Below, piece by piece: positions 1 through 7,891 of a DNA stretch of 35,253 bases (position 1 is the stretch's first letter; every line of letters starts with the position of its first letter). A program made the position numbers and the translations under genes. The notes under the pieces were generated by a model that worked only from the letters and a program-made list of their open reading frames with translations, made no database searches and had not been told where the DNA came from. Origin of the DNA: CAYSJU01 sp964431495 (GTDB lineage Bacteria; Omnitrophota; Gorgyraeia; Tantalellales; Tantalellaceae); the NCBI GenBank assembly GCA_964431495.1, contig CAYSJU010000020.1, forward strand, positions 1 through 35,253, read 5' to 3'.

Positions 1-1102
1 GGTAAGGCGTGCAGTGGCATTCCTTTTTCGGGTCGGTAAAGTTGCCGCACGGACACGGGTTCATGGCGGCGATGAGGATGAAACGTGAAGGGTAAGTGAG
101 CGAGCGTTTGACCCGTGTAATGGTTATTTCCCCGGCCTCAAGAGGCTGCCTGAGCGTCTCCAGGACATCTCTCCGGAATTCCGGGAATTCGTCAAGGAAC
201 AGGACTCCGTTATGCGCGAGGCTTATCTCGCCAGGAAGGGGCCATGAGCCGCCGCCGGCCATTGCCGCGTAGGAAAGGGTATGGTGCGGCGCGCGGAAAG
301 GCCGATCATGCAGGAGGCTGTTTTTCTTTAGTTGTCCCGCGATACTGTAGATCTTGGTGGTTTCAAGGGCTTCGGAATGCGATAGGTCCGGGAGTATAGT
401 GGCAAACCTTTTTGCCAGCATGCTTTTCCCGGAACCCGGAGGCCCCAACAGAAGGACGTTATGGCCGCCGCTTGCCGCGACCTCAAGTCCTCGTTTTACG
501 TGTTCCTGTCCTTTAACGTCACTGAAATCCGTGTTTTGAAAAGGACTGTTTTCGATAATATGTTGTTTTTTATTCTTTACGGGCTCAAGTAACCGGACCC
601 CTTTTATGTGCTCCACGACCTCCCTGAGGGAAGATGCTCCGTAAACATCCATTTCTTTCACATTAGCGGCCTCATGGGAGTTTACTTTTGGAACAATAAA
701 TGTCCCCCAGGTATTCTTTAGAGATATTGCCATAGGCAGGGCACCGCGAAAATGTTTTAATTTACCGTTCAAAGAGAGTTCTCCGCAAAAAAAAATGCCG
801 TCAAGGTCTTCCTGGCTTATTACTTCCGTGGCTGAAAGTATGCCGAGGGCGATGGGAAGGTCAAAACCGGCTCCTTCTTTTTTCACGTCTGCCGGTGAAA
901 GATTTACGGTTATTCGTTTTGCCGGGAAAACGAAGTTGGAGTTCTTGATGGCAGAGCGTATGCGGTCGCGGCTTTCCCTTATGGAAACGTCAGGAAGGCC
1001 TATCACGGAAAATGAAGGCAGCCCACTGGCAACGTCAACTTCTACATCGACGGGATGTGCGTCAATACCCATTACACAGCCTGAATGAACTTTTGAAAGC
1101 AT
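1..1102 (-). CDS. comM: ComM/YifB family Mg-chelatase-like AAA+ ATPase (3' part missing)
   Basis: The frame reads leftward from an ATG at 1102-1100 and leaves the window still open, giving 367 of the roughly 500 residues usual for the family. The N-terminal half (FSVIGLPD, NLSPADVKKEG) is the Lon-like domain of YifB proteins. A Walker A motif GPPGSGKS lies near 415-445, followed by an FRAPHHT segment, a Walker B-like LFLDEFPEF and AAMNPCPCG, all typical of Mg-chelatase-type ATPases. ComM is a hexameric helicase that drives branch migration during integration of transformed DNA in naturally competent bacteria; here that role is inferred from family. A strong AGGAGG ribosome binding site sits just ahead of the start. 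It is the last visible gene of the spoVG-yraN-comM set, 30 bp after yraN. Confidence 0.95.
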   Translation of the reverse strand, partial: MLSKVHSGCVMGIDAHPVDVEVDVASGLPSFSVIGLPDVSIRESRDRIRSAIKNSNFVFPAKRITVNLSPADVKKEGAGFDLPIALGILSATEVISQEDLDGIFFCGELSLNGKLKHFRGALPMAISLKNTWGTFIVPKVNSHEAANVKEMDVYGASSLREVVEHIKGVRLLEPVKNKKQHIIENSPFQNTDFSDVKGQEHVKRGLEVAASGGHNVLLLGPPGSGKSMLAKRFATILPDLSHSEALETTKIYSIAGQLKKNSLLHDRPFRAPHHTLSYAAMAGGGSWPLPGEISLAHNGVLFLDEFPEFRRDVLETLRQPLEAGEITITRVKRSLTYPSRFILIAAMNPCPCGNFTDPKKECHCTPY

Positions 1103-1132
1103 TTTTCCTCCTCTTTTAGCGTTTGGCGCCTG

Positions 1133-1513
1133 TTAAGCGCCACGGATCTCCACCGCGTTCTTTATGTGTTCGAGGGTCTTCAATTTTCCGTTATTGTCCA
1201 GGTTGATAGCGATAACGTCGATCCTGCAGGGAGTGTCACTCAATCCTTTCGATTTCAGATAACAAAGAGCGTTTCTTAGAATGGTTTTCTGTTTAGCCGC
1301 GGTTACGGCCAGAAGGGGAGAACCGAACTTTTCGGAGATCCGCGCCTTGACCTCAACGAATACGGTCCAGTTGTTTTGCTTTGCGATCAGGTCGATCTCC
1401 CCGAAAGGAGTAGAAAAATTCCTGGAAATAATCGTGAACCCTTTTGACAATAGATATTTCCCCGCCATGATCTCGCCAAGGCGTCCGACACCCTGTTTGG
1501 TCCGGTTCTCCAT
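1133..1513 (-). CDS. yraN: YraN/UPF0102 family endonuclease-like protein
   Basis: The 126-residue protein has the normal length and layout of UPF0102. An N-terminal helix region (GRLGEIMAGKYLLSKGF) is followed by GEIDLIAKQ and VFVEVKAR. These supply the acidic and lysine residues of a restriction-endonuclease-like core of the D/E-x-K type. The family is widespread, related in fold to Holliday junction resolvases, and its biological role is poorly defined. It lies 6 bp after spoVG and 30 bp before comM, so the three are probably co-transcribed. Linkage of yraN with comM is common in bacteria and fits a role in DNA processing or recombination, which remains inference. Confidence 0.93.
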   Translation of the reverse strand: MENRTKQGVGRLGEIMAGKYLLSKGFTIISRNFSTPFGEIDLIAKQNNWTVFVEVKARISEKFGSPLLAVTAAKQKTILRNALCYLKSKGLSDTPCRIDVIAINLDNNGKLKTLEHIKNAVEIRGA

Positions 1514-1519
1514 GAGTCC

Positions 1520-1786
1520 CTACTGTCCGTCGTTGTATTGATCTAAGATGAATGTTTGCAACCCCTTACGGAGCTCAGGGGAAACGGGGTAAAAGGTGTT
1601 ATACCATTTGCCGTTGCGTCCCTGCTCCTGCGGCATTCCTACGAAAAGCCCTTCTTTTCCCTGGACTATCCTGAGGCCCTTTACAACAAAGGTATCGGCT
1701 ATCAGGAGATCGCAGAAGGCCTTTGTTGGACCATCTCCATCAAGGGGATGGAGCCTTTCGATTTTAACAACAGGATTTTTTTCCAT
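1520..1786 (-). CDS. spoVG: SpoVG family regulatory protein
   Basis: The start at 1786 is chosen because AAGGAGGAA lies immediately upstream (about 1791-1799) and the protein then begins MEKNPVVKIERL, as SpoVG proteins do. A longer frame reaches 1843 but adds 19 basic residues with no family match. The 88-residue product carries the diagnostic core AFCDLLIADTFVVKGLRI, then GKEGLFVGMP and a C-terminal KGLQTFILDQYN helix. SpoVG proteins bind nucleic acid and act as pleiotropic regulators. The name comes from sporulation, but the gene is common in non-spore-formers, and nothing else here suggests sporulation. It is first in the minus-strand set, divergent from the gene at 1980. Confidence 0.93.
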   Translation of the reverse strand: MEKNPVVKIERLHPLDGDGPTKAFCDLLIADTFVVKGLRIVQGKEGLFVGMPQEQGRNGKWYNTFYPVSPELRKGLQTFILDQYNDGQ

Positions 1787-1940
1787 ATTATTCCTCCTTA
1801 ATCTTTTGCGGAAAAAATAGATGATGCCTCGACCGATGTGCACCCATTGTTTGAGGACACCAATTTCCAGGGAATTCTTTCAAGAAATTATTTTTTTGAA
1901 ACGAGCATCAAGAATCCAGCTTAGCGTTTCCGATTTGCGA

Positions 1941-1969
1941 TTGACTTATTAGCTTTTCAAGGGTATTTT
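1941..1969 (+). promoter_or_regulatory. Candidate sigma-70 promoter for the 1980 gene and polX
   Basis: TTGACT at 1941-1946 is separated by exactly 17 bp from TATTTT at 1964-1969, which is inside the 194-bp divergent gap between spoVG and the secreted protein gene. Transcription would start near 1976, only a few bases before the ATG at 1980. The mRNA would then be nearly leaderless, and indeed no ribosome binding site precedes that ATG. This is a sequence match only. Confidence 0.45.
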
Positions 1970-1979
1970 ATATGAGACC

Positions 1980-2411
1980 ATGAATATCAACAAAATATCC
2001 CCCGTGCTTATTATGGGGCTTTTTCTTTCAGCAATAGCGGCAACGCCGGCTGTCGCGAAAAGGTTAGAGCAGGAATATGGCGTGGAATATGTGGGCCATG
2101 AGATCGTGTTAAAGCAAGGTTATTTGATCGCCGATTATAAAAAGCTTATGGTCCAGGCCCTGAACGCGCGCGCGGCCGGAAGGTCGGAAGAATTAAAGGA
2201 ATTATTTAAGACAGGAAGGGTAGCGTTTACAAAGGAAGGCGATAGTGTTCATGTTGTCAGCGTGGACCCGTCGAGCGGAATAGCAAGAGTCACGCGAAAG
2301 GTGGGAACACCGGTTCTCTGGACCGAAATAGATGCCCTGGGCTATGTCGCGCCGGCAGTCGATGAATGGTCACGAGAACGAAAAGATCATGGAAAACAGA
2401 GAGATCGCTAA
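1980..2411 (+). CDS. Secreted protein of unknown function
   Basis: I do not recognise this 143-residue protein. Residues 1-27 form a clear Sec signal peptide: a short polar start, a hydrophobic core (VLIMGLFLSAIAA) and an A-V-A cleavage site before Lys28. There is no lipobox cysteine, so the mature part of about 116 residues is probably periplasmic or exported. The mature region is mixed charged and polar, with a predicted helix around YKKLMVQALNARAAGRSEELKELF followed by strand-like segments (RVAFTKEGDSVHVVSVD, GIARVTRKVG). No catalytic motif or repeat is visible. The 3' end overlaps polX by 23 bp in another frame, suggesting translational coupling. No Shine-Dalgarno sequence precedes the start. 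Confidence 0.75.
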   Translation: MNINKISPVLIMGLFLSAIAATPAVAKRLEQEYGVEYVGHEIVLKQGYLIADYKKLMVQALNARAAGRSEELKELFKTGRVAFTKEGDSVHVVSVDPSSGIARVTRKVGTPVLWTEIDALGYVAPAVDEWSRERKDHGKQRDR

Positions 2412-4125
2412 AATATTCTCGCAGATAGCTGATGTACTGGAACTGAAGGACGAGAATGTCTTCAGGATCCGCGCATACCGCACTGCTTCACAGAATATTC
2501 TGAGCATGGCCGTCCAGCTTGCCGATATGTATAAAGAAGACCCTTCAGCGTTGAGCAATATCCAGGGAATAGGTAAAGACCTTAAAGAGAAGATCATCGA
2601 GATACTTGAGGCAGGCGGACTTAAATATCATAAAGAGCTTTTAAAGGAATTTCCCCCGGAATTCCTGGACTTGCTCAATGTCTCAGGGCTCGGCCCCAAG
2701 AAGCTCAAAAAACTGAAGGATGACCTGGGCATAGAGACCCTGGCTGACCTTGAAAAGGCCTGCGAAGAGAGAAAACTGGAGCACCTGGAAGGTATGGGAG
2801 CCAAAACTCAAAGCAGAATACTGGATGCTATTCAGTATTTCAAGATGCAGGCAGGGAGGATGCTTTTGCCCGAGGCTACAACACAGGCCCGGGAAGTAAT
2901 GGAGTATCTGAAAAAATCCGGAAACTTCAAAAAGATAGAGCCGGCCGGCAGCCTTCGCAGGGGGAGAGAGACCGTGGGGGATCTTGATATACTGACTGTA
3001 GCGGATAATAGCAGAAAGGCCATGGATCATTTTGTCAGTTATTCCAGGGTTCAGGATATTCTTGCCAAGGGGCCGACAAAATCCAGCATACTTATGAAGT
3101 CAGGCAGCCAGGTTGATCTCCGGGTTATAGATAGATCCTGTTTCGGGGCCGCGTTTCTCTACTTCACGGGCTCAAAGGCGCATAATATCAAGCTCAGGAC
3201 AGTGGCGAAAAATAAAGGATATAAAGTGAGCGAGCACGGTATATTCAAGGTCGACCCGCTCTCCAAAAAAGAGAAACTCACCGCGGGTAAAACGGAAAAA
3301 GCAGTATACAGGGTCCTGGGAATGGAATGGATACCGCCGGAACTTCGCGAGGACCGGGGAGAGATAGAAGCCGCAATGGCAGACAAGCTGCCGAAGTCGC
3401 TTATCGAACTTAAACACATCAAGGGAGATCTGCACGTGCATACCACGGCGACGGACGGACACAACACCATAGAAGAGATGGCCAGGGCCGCTAAAAGCAT
3501 GGGGTACGCGTATCTCGGCATAACTGACCATTCAAAGGCGGTCCGGATCGCCAATGGCATGGATGAGAAACGCCTTTTGAAACACATGGAGATGATAAGA
3601 AAGGTTGACGGCAGGATAAAAGGTATTAAACTTTTAGCCGGGATAGAAGTGGATATTCTCAGGGACGGTAAGCTGGACCTGAAAGATGCCGTTCTTAAAG
3701 AGCTTGATATCGTAATAGCGGCGATACATTCCCATTTCGCCCTTGACAGAGAAACACAGACCGCCCGTGTTCTAAAGGGCATGGAGAATAAGCATGTCAA
3801 TGTTCTCGCGCATCCTTCAGGAAGGCTCATTGCAAGACGAAGCCCCATAGAGCTGGATTTTGACAGGGTATTCACCCTGGCGCGGAACGCGAATATATAT
3901 CTGGAAGTGAATACCCACGGTAAGAGGATAGACCTTAATGACGTGCATTGCAGGAGGGCCAGGGGCATTGGCGCGAAGCTCGCGATCAATACTGATTCAC
4001 ATGACACGGATTCGCTTGACCAGATGATCTATGGTGTTACAGCAGCCAGGAGGGGATGGGTGGAAAAGAACGATGTATTGAATACCCGCCCACTTGGTCC
4101 GCTTCTAAAAGCGTTGAAACGCTGA
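2389..4125 (+). CDS. polX: Bacterial family X DNA polymerase with PHP domain
   Basis: Gap-filling repair polymerase of 578 residues, normal length for bacterial PolX. The start at 2389 (MENREIAKIF) fits the family N-terminus; in-frame starts at 2332 and 2362 add unmatched residues and have no better ribosome binding site. Residues 1-100 hold the 8-kDa-like domain with helix-hairpin-helix segments (NIQGIGKDLKEKI, VSGLGPKKLKKL). The polymerase core has GSLRRGRETVGDLDIL with Asp198 and Asp200, and a third acidic residue, Asp243, in SQVDLRV. The C-terminal PHP domain starts at HVHTTATDGH (His349, His351) and ends with NTDSHD (His538). These metal ligands support 3'-5' exonuclease or AP-endonuclease activity in this family. 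ligA follows 17 bp downstream, so filling and sealing of gaps are encoded together. Confidence 0.97.
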   Translation: MENREIAKIFSQIADVLELKDENVFRIRAYRTASQNILSMAVQLADMYKEDPSALSNIQGIGKDLKEKIIEILEAGGLKYHKELLKEFPPEFLDLLNVSGLGPKKLKKLKDDLGIETLADLEKACEERKLEHLEGMGAKTQSRILDAIQYFKMQAGRMLLPEATTQAREVMEYLKKSGNFKKIEPAGSLRRGRETVGDLDILTVADNSRKAMDHFVSYSRVQDILAKGPTKSSILMKSGSQVDLRVIDRSCFGAAFLYFTGSKAHNIKLRTVAKNKGYKVSEHGIFKVDPLSKKEKLTAGKTEKAVYRVLGMEWIPPELREDRGEIEAAMADKLPKSLIELKHIKGDLHVHTTATDGHNTIEEMARAAKSMGYAYLGITDHSKAVRIANGMDEKRLLKHMEMIRKVDGRIKGIKLLAGIEVDILRDGKLDLKDAVLKELDIVIAAIHSHFALDRETQTARVLKGMENKHVNVLAHPSGRLIARRSPIELDFDRVFTLARNANIYLEVNTHGKRIDLNDVHCRRARGIGAKLAINTDSHDTDSLDQMIYGVTAARRGWVEKNDVLNTRPLGPLLKALKR

Positions 4126-4142
4126 TCTCTAAAGGTGAGACA

Positions 4143-6155
4143 ATGACTGAAAGCATCAAAAAAGAGATAGGCAGACTCAGGAAGGATATCCTGAAGCATA
4201 ATGATCTATATTATGCAAAGGGTAAGCCCGAGATATCGGACTTCGAGTATGATAAACTCCTCAAGAGGCTCAAGAAGCTGGAGGCGCCCCATCCCGGGTA
4301 CGTGTCCCCGGACTCCCCAACGCGGAGAGTGGGAGCGCCTGTTAAGTCCGGTTTCACCAAAGTCAGGCACACATCTCCCATGCTGAGCCTGGAAAGCATA
4401 AACGAAGAAGAGGAATGCGAGAAGTTCGACCGGACCTGCAGGAAAGAACTCGGCGTGGAAGAGATCGACTATGTTTCCGAACCAAAGCTTGACGGGCTCA
4501 GCGTGGAACTTGTATATGAGAGAGGCGTTTTTGTCAGGGGAGTGACACGCGGGGACGGTTTTATCGGAGAGGATGTGACGGAGAACCTTAAAACCGTGAA
4601 GAACATACCACGGCGTTTAAAGGGGGCAAGACCCCCGGAGCGTTTTGCCGTCAGGGGAGAAGTCCTTATGCACATCAGGGACTTTCAGCAATTAAACAAA
4701 AAACAGACAGAGGCGGGCAGGGATGTTTTCGCGAATCCCCGCAACGCGGCTGCCGGGTCACTGCGGCAGCTGGATACAAGGATAACCGCCCAGAGAAAGC
4801 TTGACGTGTACTGTTACAGGATACTTGATTTCTCGGAAGAAATGCCGTTGACCCAGAAAAAAATGATCAGTACGATAAAGAAATTCGGGTTAAAAACGGC
4901 CCCCGACGCGAAACACTGCTCCATTATAAAGGAGGCCGTAAGGTATCACAACGAGCTGGAAAAGAAAAGAGACGAGCTTGATTATGAGATAGACGGCGTG
5001 GTGATAAAGGTGAACCGTTTTGAATATCAGGATAGATTGGGCGTGAGAACGACAAATCCCCGCTGGGCAATAGCCTACAAGTTTGAGCCGCGCAAAGAGA
5101 TCACGCGGGTTGAAAATATCGTGGTCCAGGTCGGACGGACAGGAGTGCTTACCCCGGTAGCGCTTTTGAAGCCGGTGGAAGTGGGAGGTGTTACAGTGTC
5201 GCGGGCGACACTTCATAACATGGATGAGATCGCCGCGCTTGATGTTAAGATAGGCGACTACGTTAAAGTGCAGAGGGCCGGCGATGTTATTCCGAATATT
5301 ATCGAGATCATTACCGCTAAACGCACGGGGAAAGAGAAGAATTTTCATATGCCCGGACATTGCCCGAGTTGCGGCGCGCCTGTTGAAAAGGAGGATGTTT
5401 ATTACCGCTGTCCGGAGGGGCTCACATGTCCTGCTCAGCTTAAGGAGGCGATAGCGCACTATGCCAGCAAGGACGCGGTTGACATAGACGGGTTTTCGGG
5501 CAAGACAGTGCACCAGCTGTACGAAGAGGGCCTTATCGGCCGCATATCCGATATCTACAAATTAAAGGGAGAGGACCTGCTTAAACTCGAGGGCTGGAAG
5601 GAGAAAAAGACCGCGAACCTTCTCGGCGCCATTGAGGATTCAAAGGAAGCTGCGCTTGACAGGTTTATTTTTGGGCTGGGCATCAGGAACGTGGGCAAGC
5701 ACATCGCCGCACTTCTTGCCGATAAGTTCGGCACGCTGGATGGAATAAAGGGGGCGTCGACGGATGACCTTGTGGCGATCCACGAGATAGGACCGGAGAT
5801 AGCGGAAAGCGTTGTTTCCTTCTTCAAGGAGAAGAAGAACGTGCAGGAGATCAAAAGGCTTATGGAGACCGGGGTTAAACTGCGTGAAAAGGCCCGGAAG
5901 GGGAAACTGGCCAATAAAAAAGTGGTTTTTACCGGGACGCTGAAAATGTCCCGTTCGGGGGCACAGCGCCTTGTTGAAAAAGAAGGCGGCGAAGCCCTCT
6001 CAAGCGTTTCAGATACAACGGATTTTGTAGTGGCCGGAGAAAAGGCCGGTTCAAAGCTTGAGAAGGCAAGGAAGAAGGGCATAAAGATCCTCACAGAGGA
6101 AGAATTCATTAAACTCCTCAGATCGTGGTCCACGCAACCCCCTGTATTTCCGTGA
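4143..6155 (+). CDS. ligA: NAD-dependent DNA ligase LigA
   Basis: This enzyme seals nicks in replication and repair using NAD+. The start at 4143 is preceded by AGGTGAG and gives 670 residues, the usual length; an in-frame start at 4056 lies inside polX and is rejected. Domain Ia (LYYAKGKPEISDFEYD) is followed by the adenylation domain with catalytic Lys115 in KLDG, then the OB fold. A Cys4 zinc finger (Cys407, Cys410, Cys423, Cys429) is spaced almost as in E. coli. Helix-hairpin-helix repeats (FIFGLGIRNVGKHIA) and a C-terminal BRCT domain (KKVVFTGTL) complete it. All catalytic parts are present, so it is probably the essential replicative ligase. It is likely co-transcribed with polX. Confidence 0.98.
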   Translation: MTESIKKEIGRLRKDILKHNDLYYAKGKPEISDFEYDKLLKRLKKLEAPHPGYVSPDSPTRRVGAPVKSGFTKVRHTSPMLSLESINEEEECEKFDRTCRKELGVEEIDYVSEPKLDGLSVELVYERGVFVRGVTRGDGFIGEDVTENLKTVKNIPRRLKGARPPERFAVRGEVLMHIRDFQQLNKKQTEAGRDVFANPRNAAAGSLRQLDTRITAQRKLDVYCYRILDFSEEMPLTQKKMISTIKKFGLKTAPDAKHCSIIKEAVRYHNELEKKRDELDYEIDGVVIKVNRFEYQDRLGVRTTNPRWAIAYKFEPRKEITRVENIVVQVGRTGVLTPVALLKPVEVGGVTVSRATLHNMDEIAALDVKIGDYVKVQRAGDVIPNIIEIITAKRTGKEKNFHMPGHCPSCGAPVEKEDVYYRCPEGLTCPAQLKEAIAHYASKDAVDIDGFSGKTVHQLYEEGLIGRISDIYKLKGEDLLKLEGWKEKKTANLLGAIEDSKEAALDRFIFGLGIRNVGKHIAALLADKFGTLDGIKGASTDDLVAIHEIGPEIAESVVSFFKEKKNVQEIKRLMETGVKLREKARKGKLANKKVVFTGTLKMSRSGAQRLVEKEGGEALSSVSDTTDFVVAGEKAGSKLEKARKKGIKILTEEEFIKLLRSWSTQPPVFP

Positions 6156-6170
6156 TTTCCCCTTAAATAT

Positions 6171-6199
6171 TTGACAGCCGCATATATACAAGATATAAT
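6171..6199 (+). promoter_or_regulatory. Consensus sigma-70 promoter upstream of lysS
   Basis: TTGACA (6171-6176), a 17-bp spacer and TATAAT (6194-6199) match the consensus at all twelve positions. The start of transcription would be near 6206, giving a leader of about 150 nt before lysS that contains three palindromes (6254-6337). It lies 15 bp after the ligA stop, so it separates the polX-ligA unit from the lysS unit. It is the best promoter in the window. Confidence 0.85.
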
Positions 6200-6253
6200 T
6201 GGGTGGTATTATAATGCGCATGCTGAAAACAATGAGTAATATTATTAGAGTGG

Positions 6254-6337
6254 GGGATTGATCTATCAAACCCTTGATTAATTTGGGCTCGATAAATCGA
6301 GCCCCTACAGTTTGGGCTGGATCGATCGAGCCCATAC
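6254..6337 (+). repeat. Three tandem REP-like palindromes in the lysS leader
   Basis: There are three hairpins in a row. The first is GGGATTGAT (6254-6262) with ATCAAACCC (6265-6273), one mismatch. The second is GGGCTCGAT (6285-6293) with ATCGAGCCC (6296-6304), perfect, followed by CTAC (6305-6308). The third is GGGCTGGAT (6314-6322) with ATCGAGCCC (6325-6333), one mismatch, followed by ATAC. Each has 9-bp arms around a 2-nt loop and a GATNNATC core. CTAC at the foot is GTAG on the other strand, the tetranucleotide typical of bacterial REP elements. They end 17 bp before the lysS start. Confidence 0.8.
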
Positions 6338-6354
6338 AGTGAGAAGGATGTGAA

Positions 6355-7815
6355 ATGCCGGAGATGGAAAATGCAGCGGTCAATATGGAAGCCAGGAACG
6401 AGATCATAGAGCAGAGGTACAAGAATCTGCAGGAACTGGAAAAGGCGGGGATCTATCCCTTTGGCGAAAGATTCCCTGATGTAGAGACCGTCGAGTCGTT
6501 GAAAAAGGATTTTTCTGAGGGAAGGGAGATCCGGGCCGCGGGCAGGATAATGGCAAAGAGGATAATGGGCAAGAGTATTTTCATGGACCTCAAGGATTTC
6601 ACCGGCAGGATACAGTTATACGTAAAGAAAGATACCGTAGGAGAAGAGGCTTTCAGGATCCTGAAAGTGCTGGATATCGGGGATATTATCGGAGTAAACG
6701 GCAAACTTTTCAAGACAAAGACAGGTGAAGAGACCGTCCAGGTCGCTGATTACAGGATCATGACAAAGTCTTTGTATCCGCTTCCAGAGAAATGGCACGG
6801 CCTCAAGGATGTCGAGGCCCGTTACCGCCAGAGATACGTTGATCTTATTGTCAATGATTCGGCCCGCGAGATATTCAGGACACGGATCAGGATGATAGCG
6901 CGTATGCGCGAATACTTGAACAGCAAAGGGTTCCTGGAAGTAGAGACACCGATGATGCAGCCGATCCCCGGAGGCGCGGCGGGCAAGCCGTTCAAGACCC
7001 ACCATGAGGCGCTGGACATGGACCTTTTTCTCAGGATCGCGCCCGAGATATATCTTAAGAAACTGCTGGTGGGAGGTTTTGATAAAGTATATGAGATAAA
7101 CCGGTCTTTCCGCAATGAGGGGATCTCTACACGGCATAATCCCGAATTTACCATGGTAGAGATATACGAAGCTTATTCTGACTGTGGAGGAATGATGCGG
7201 CTCACCGAGGAACTTATCAGGCATATGGCAAGGGAGGTACTTGGGACGGAAAAGTTCGTTTATCAGGACAGGGAAGTAGACCTGTCGTATTGGAAAAGGG
7301 TATCCTTTGCGGAACTGATGAAAGAGAATTTTGGTATAAGCAAGGATGACCCGCTGGATGCCTGGGTCAAAAAGCTGAAAAGTAAAGGTATAGAGATAGA
7401 AGGGGATAAGGTCAGCAAGACGCAGCTGATAAACATTGTCGGGGACCTTGTAGAGCCGAAAGAAGAGATCCATCCGGTTTTTGTGGTGGATATGTTCAAG
7501 GAACTGAGCCCGCTGGCAAAAGAGAAAAAGGGCGAGCCCGGAATAACCGACAGGTTTGAATTGTTCATGGGAGGGATAGAGATAGCCAATGCGTATTCCG
7601 AGCTCAATGATCCGATAGAACAGCGCAAACGTTTTATCGAACAGGCAAAAGAGGATCCGGAGGCAAGAATAGACGAAGACTTCATAAAGGCGCTCGAATA
7701 CGGCATGCCGCCAGCAGGCGGCCTGGGCATAGGGATCGACCGGTTGACAATGATCCTTACAAATTCGCCGAGCATACGCGAGGTGATATTGTTCCCCCAG
7801 ATGAGGCCGGAGTAA
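6355..7815 (+). CDS. lysS: Lysyl-tRNA synthetase, class II
   Basis: Charges tRNA-Lys with lysine in the cytoplasm. It has 486 residues, normal for bacterial LysS. The N-terminal OB-fold anticodon-binding domain (AAGRIMAKRIMGKSIFMDL) occupies roughly residues 55-150. The class II catalytic core follows: motif 1 (FLEVETPMMQPIPGGAAGKPF), motif 2 (FRNEGISTRHNPEFTMVE) and motif 3 (GGLGIGIDRLTMIL). The start at 6355 has GAAGGA six bases upstream. An internal Met at 6388 is a possible alternative. The gene follows a consensus promoter and a leader with three palindromes, and is the first gene of the run leading to lolE. In B. subtilis lysS is also found upstream of the mcsA-mcsB-clpC region. Confidence 0.98.
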   Translation: MPEMENAAVNMEARNEIIEQRYKNLQELEKAGIYPFGERFPDVETVESLKKDFSEGREIRAAGRIMAKRIMGKSIFMDLKDFTGRIQLYVKKDTVGEEAFRILKVLDIGDIIGVNGKLFKTKTGEETVQVADYRIMTKSLYPLPEKWHGLKDVEARYRQRYVDLIVNDSAREIFRTRIRMIARMREYLNSKGFLEVETPMMQPIPGGAAGKPFKTHHEALDMDLFLRIAPEIYLKKLLVGGFDKVYEINRSFRNEGISTRHNPEFTMVEIYEAYSDCGGMMRLTEELIRHMAREVLGTEKFVYQDREVDLSYWKRVSFAELMKENFGISKDDPLDAWVKKLKSKGIEIEGDKVSKTQLINIVGDLVEPKEEIHPVFVVDMFKELSPLAKEKKGEPGITDRFELFMGGIEIANAYSELNDPIEQRKRFIEQAKEDPEARIDEDFIKALEYGMPPAGGLGIGIDRLTMILTNSPSIREVILFPQMRPE

Positions 7816-7868
7816 TGACAGAGGACAGATTTCCATCTGCCTTCCGACTTCTGACTTCTGATCTCTGA
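7816..7868 (+). repeat. Heptamer-periodic repeat array A (lysS-lolE gap)
   Basis: Immediately after the lysS stop come two 7-mers, TGACAGA and GGACAGA (7816-7829). After 11 bp there are four more on the complementary pattern: CTTCCGA, CTTCTGA, CTTCTGA and TCTCTGA (7841-7868). Read on the other strand, the right half is TCAGARR-like and matches the CAGA units of the left half. The block is therefore a degenerate inverted repeat with a 7-bp period. Arrays with the same CAGA core occur at 19834 and 22301. Confidence 0.72.
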
Positions 7869-7891
7869 GACAAGGAGTAGACGCGAGAACT

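Noticed and set aside
1787..1843. N-terminal extension of SpoVG to 1843
   Set aside because: The added residues are basic and unlike the family, while a strong AAGGAGGAA site precedes the Met at 1786.
3159..4007. 282-codon open frame on the minus strand
   Set aside because: Antisense to polX, with serine- and leucine-rich low-information sequence typical of a shadow frame.
6200..6222. T-box-like GGGTGGTA sequence upstream of lysS
   Set aside because: A T-box needs TGGNACC; here the sequence continues TGGTATT. It also lies at or before the predicted transcription start, and no specifier stem or terminator is visible.
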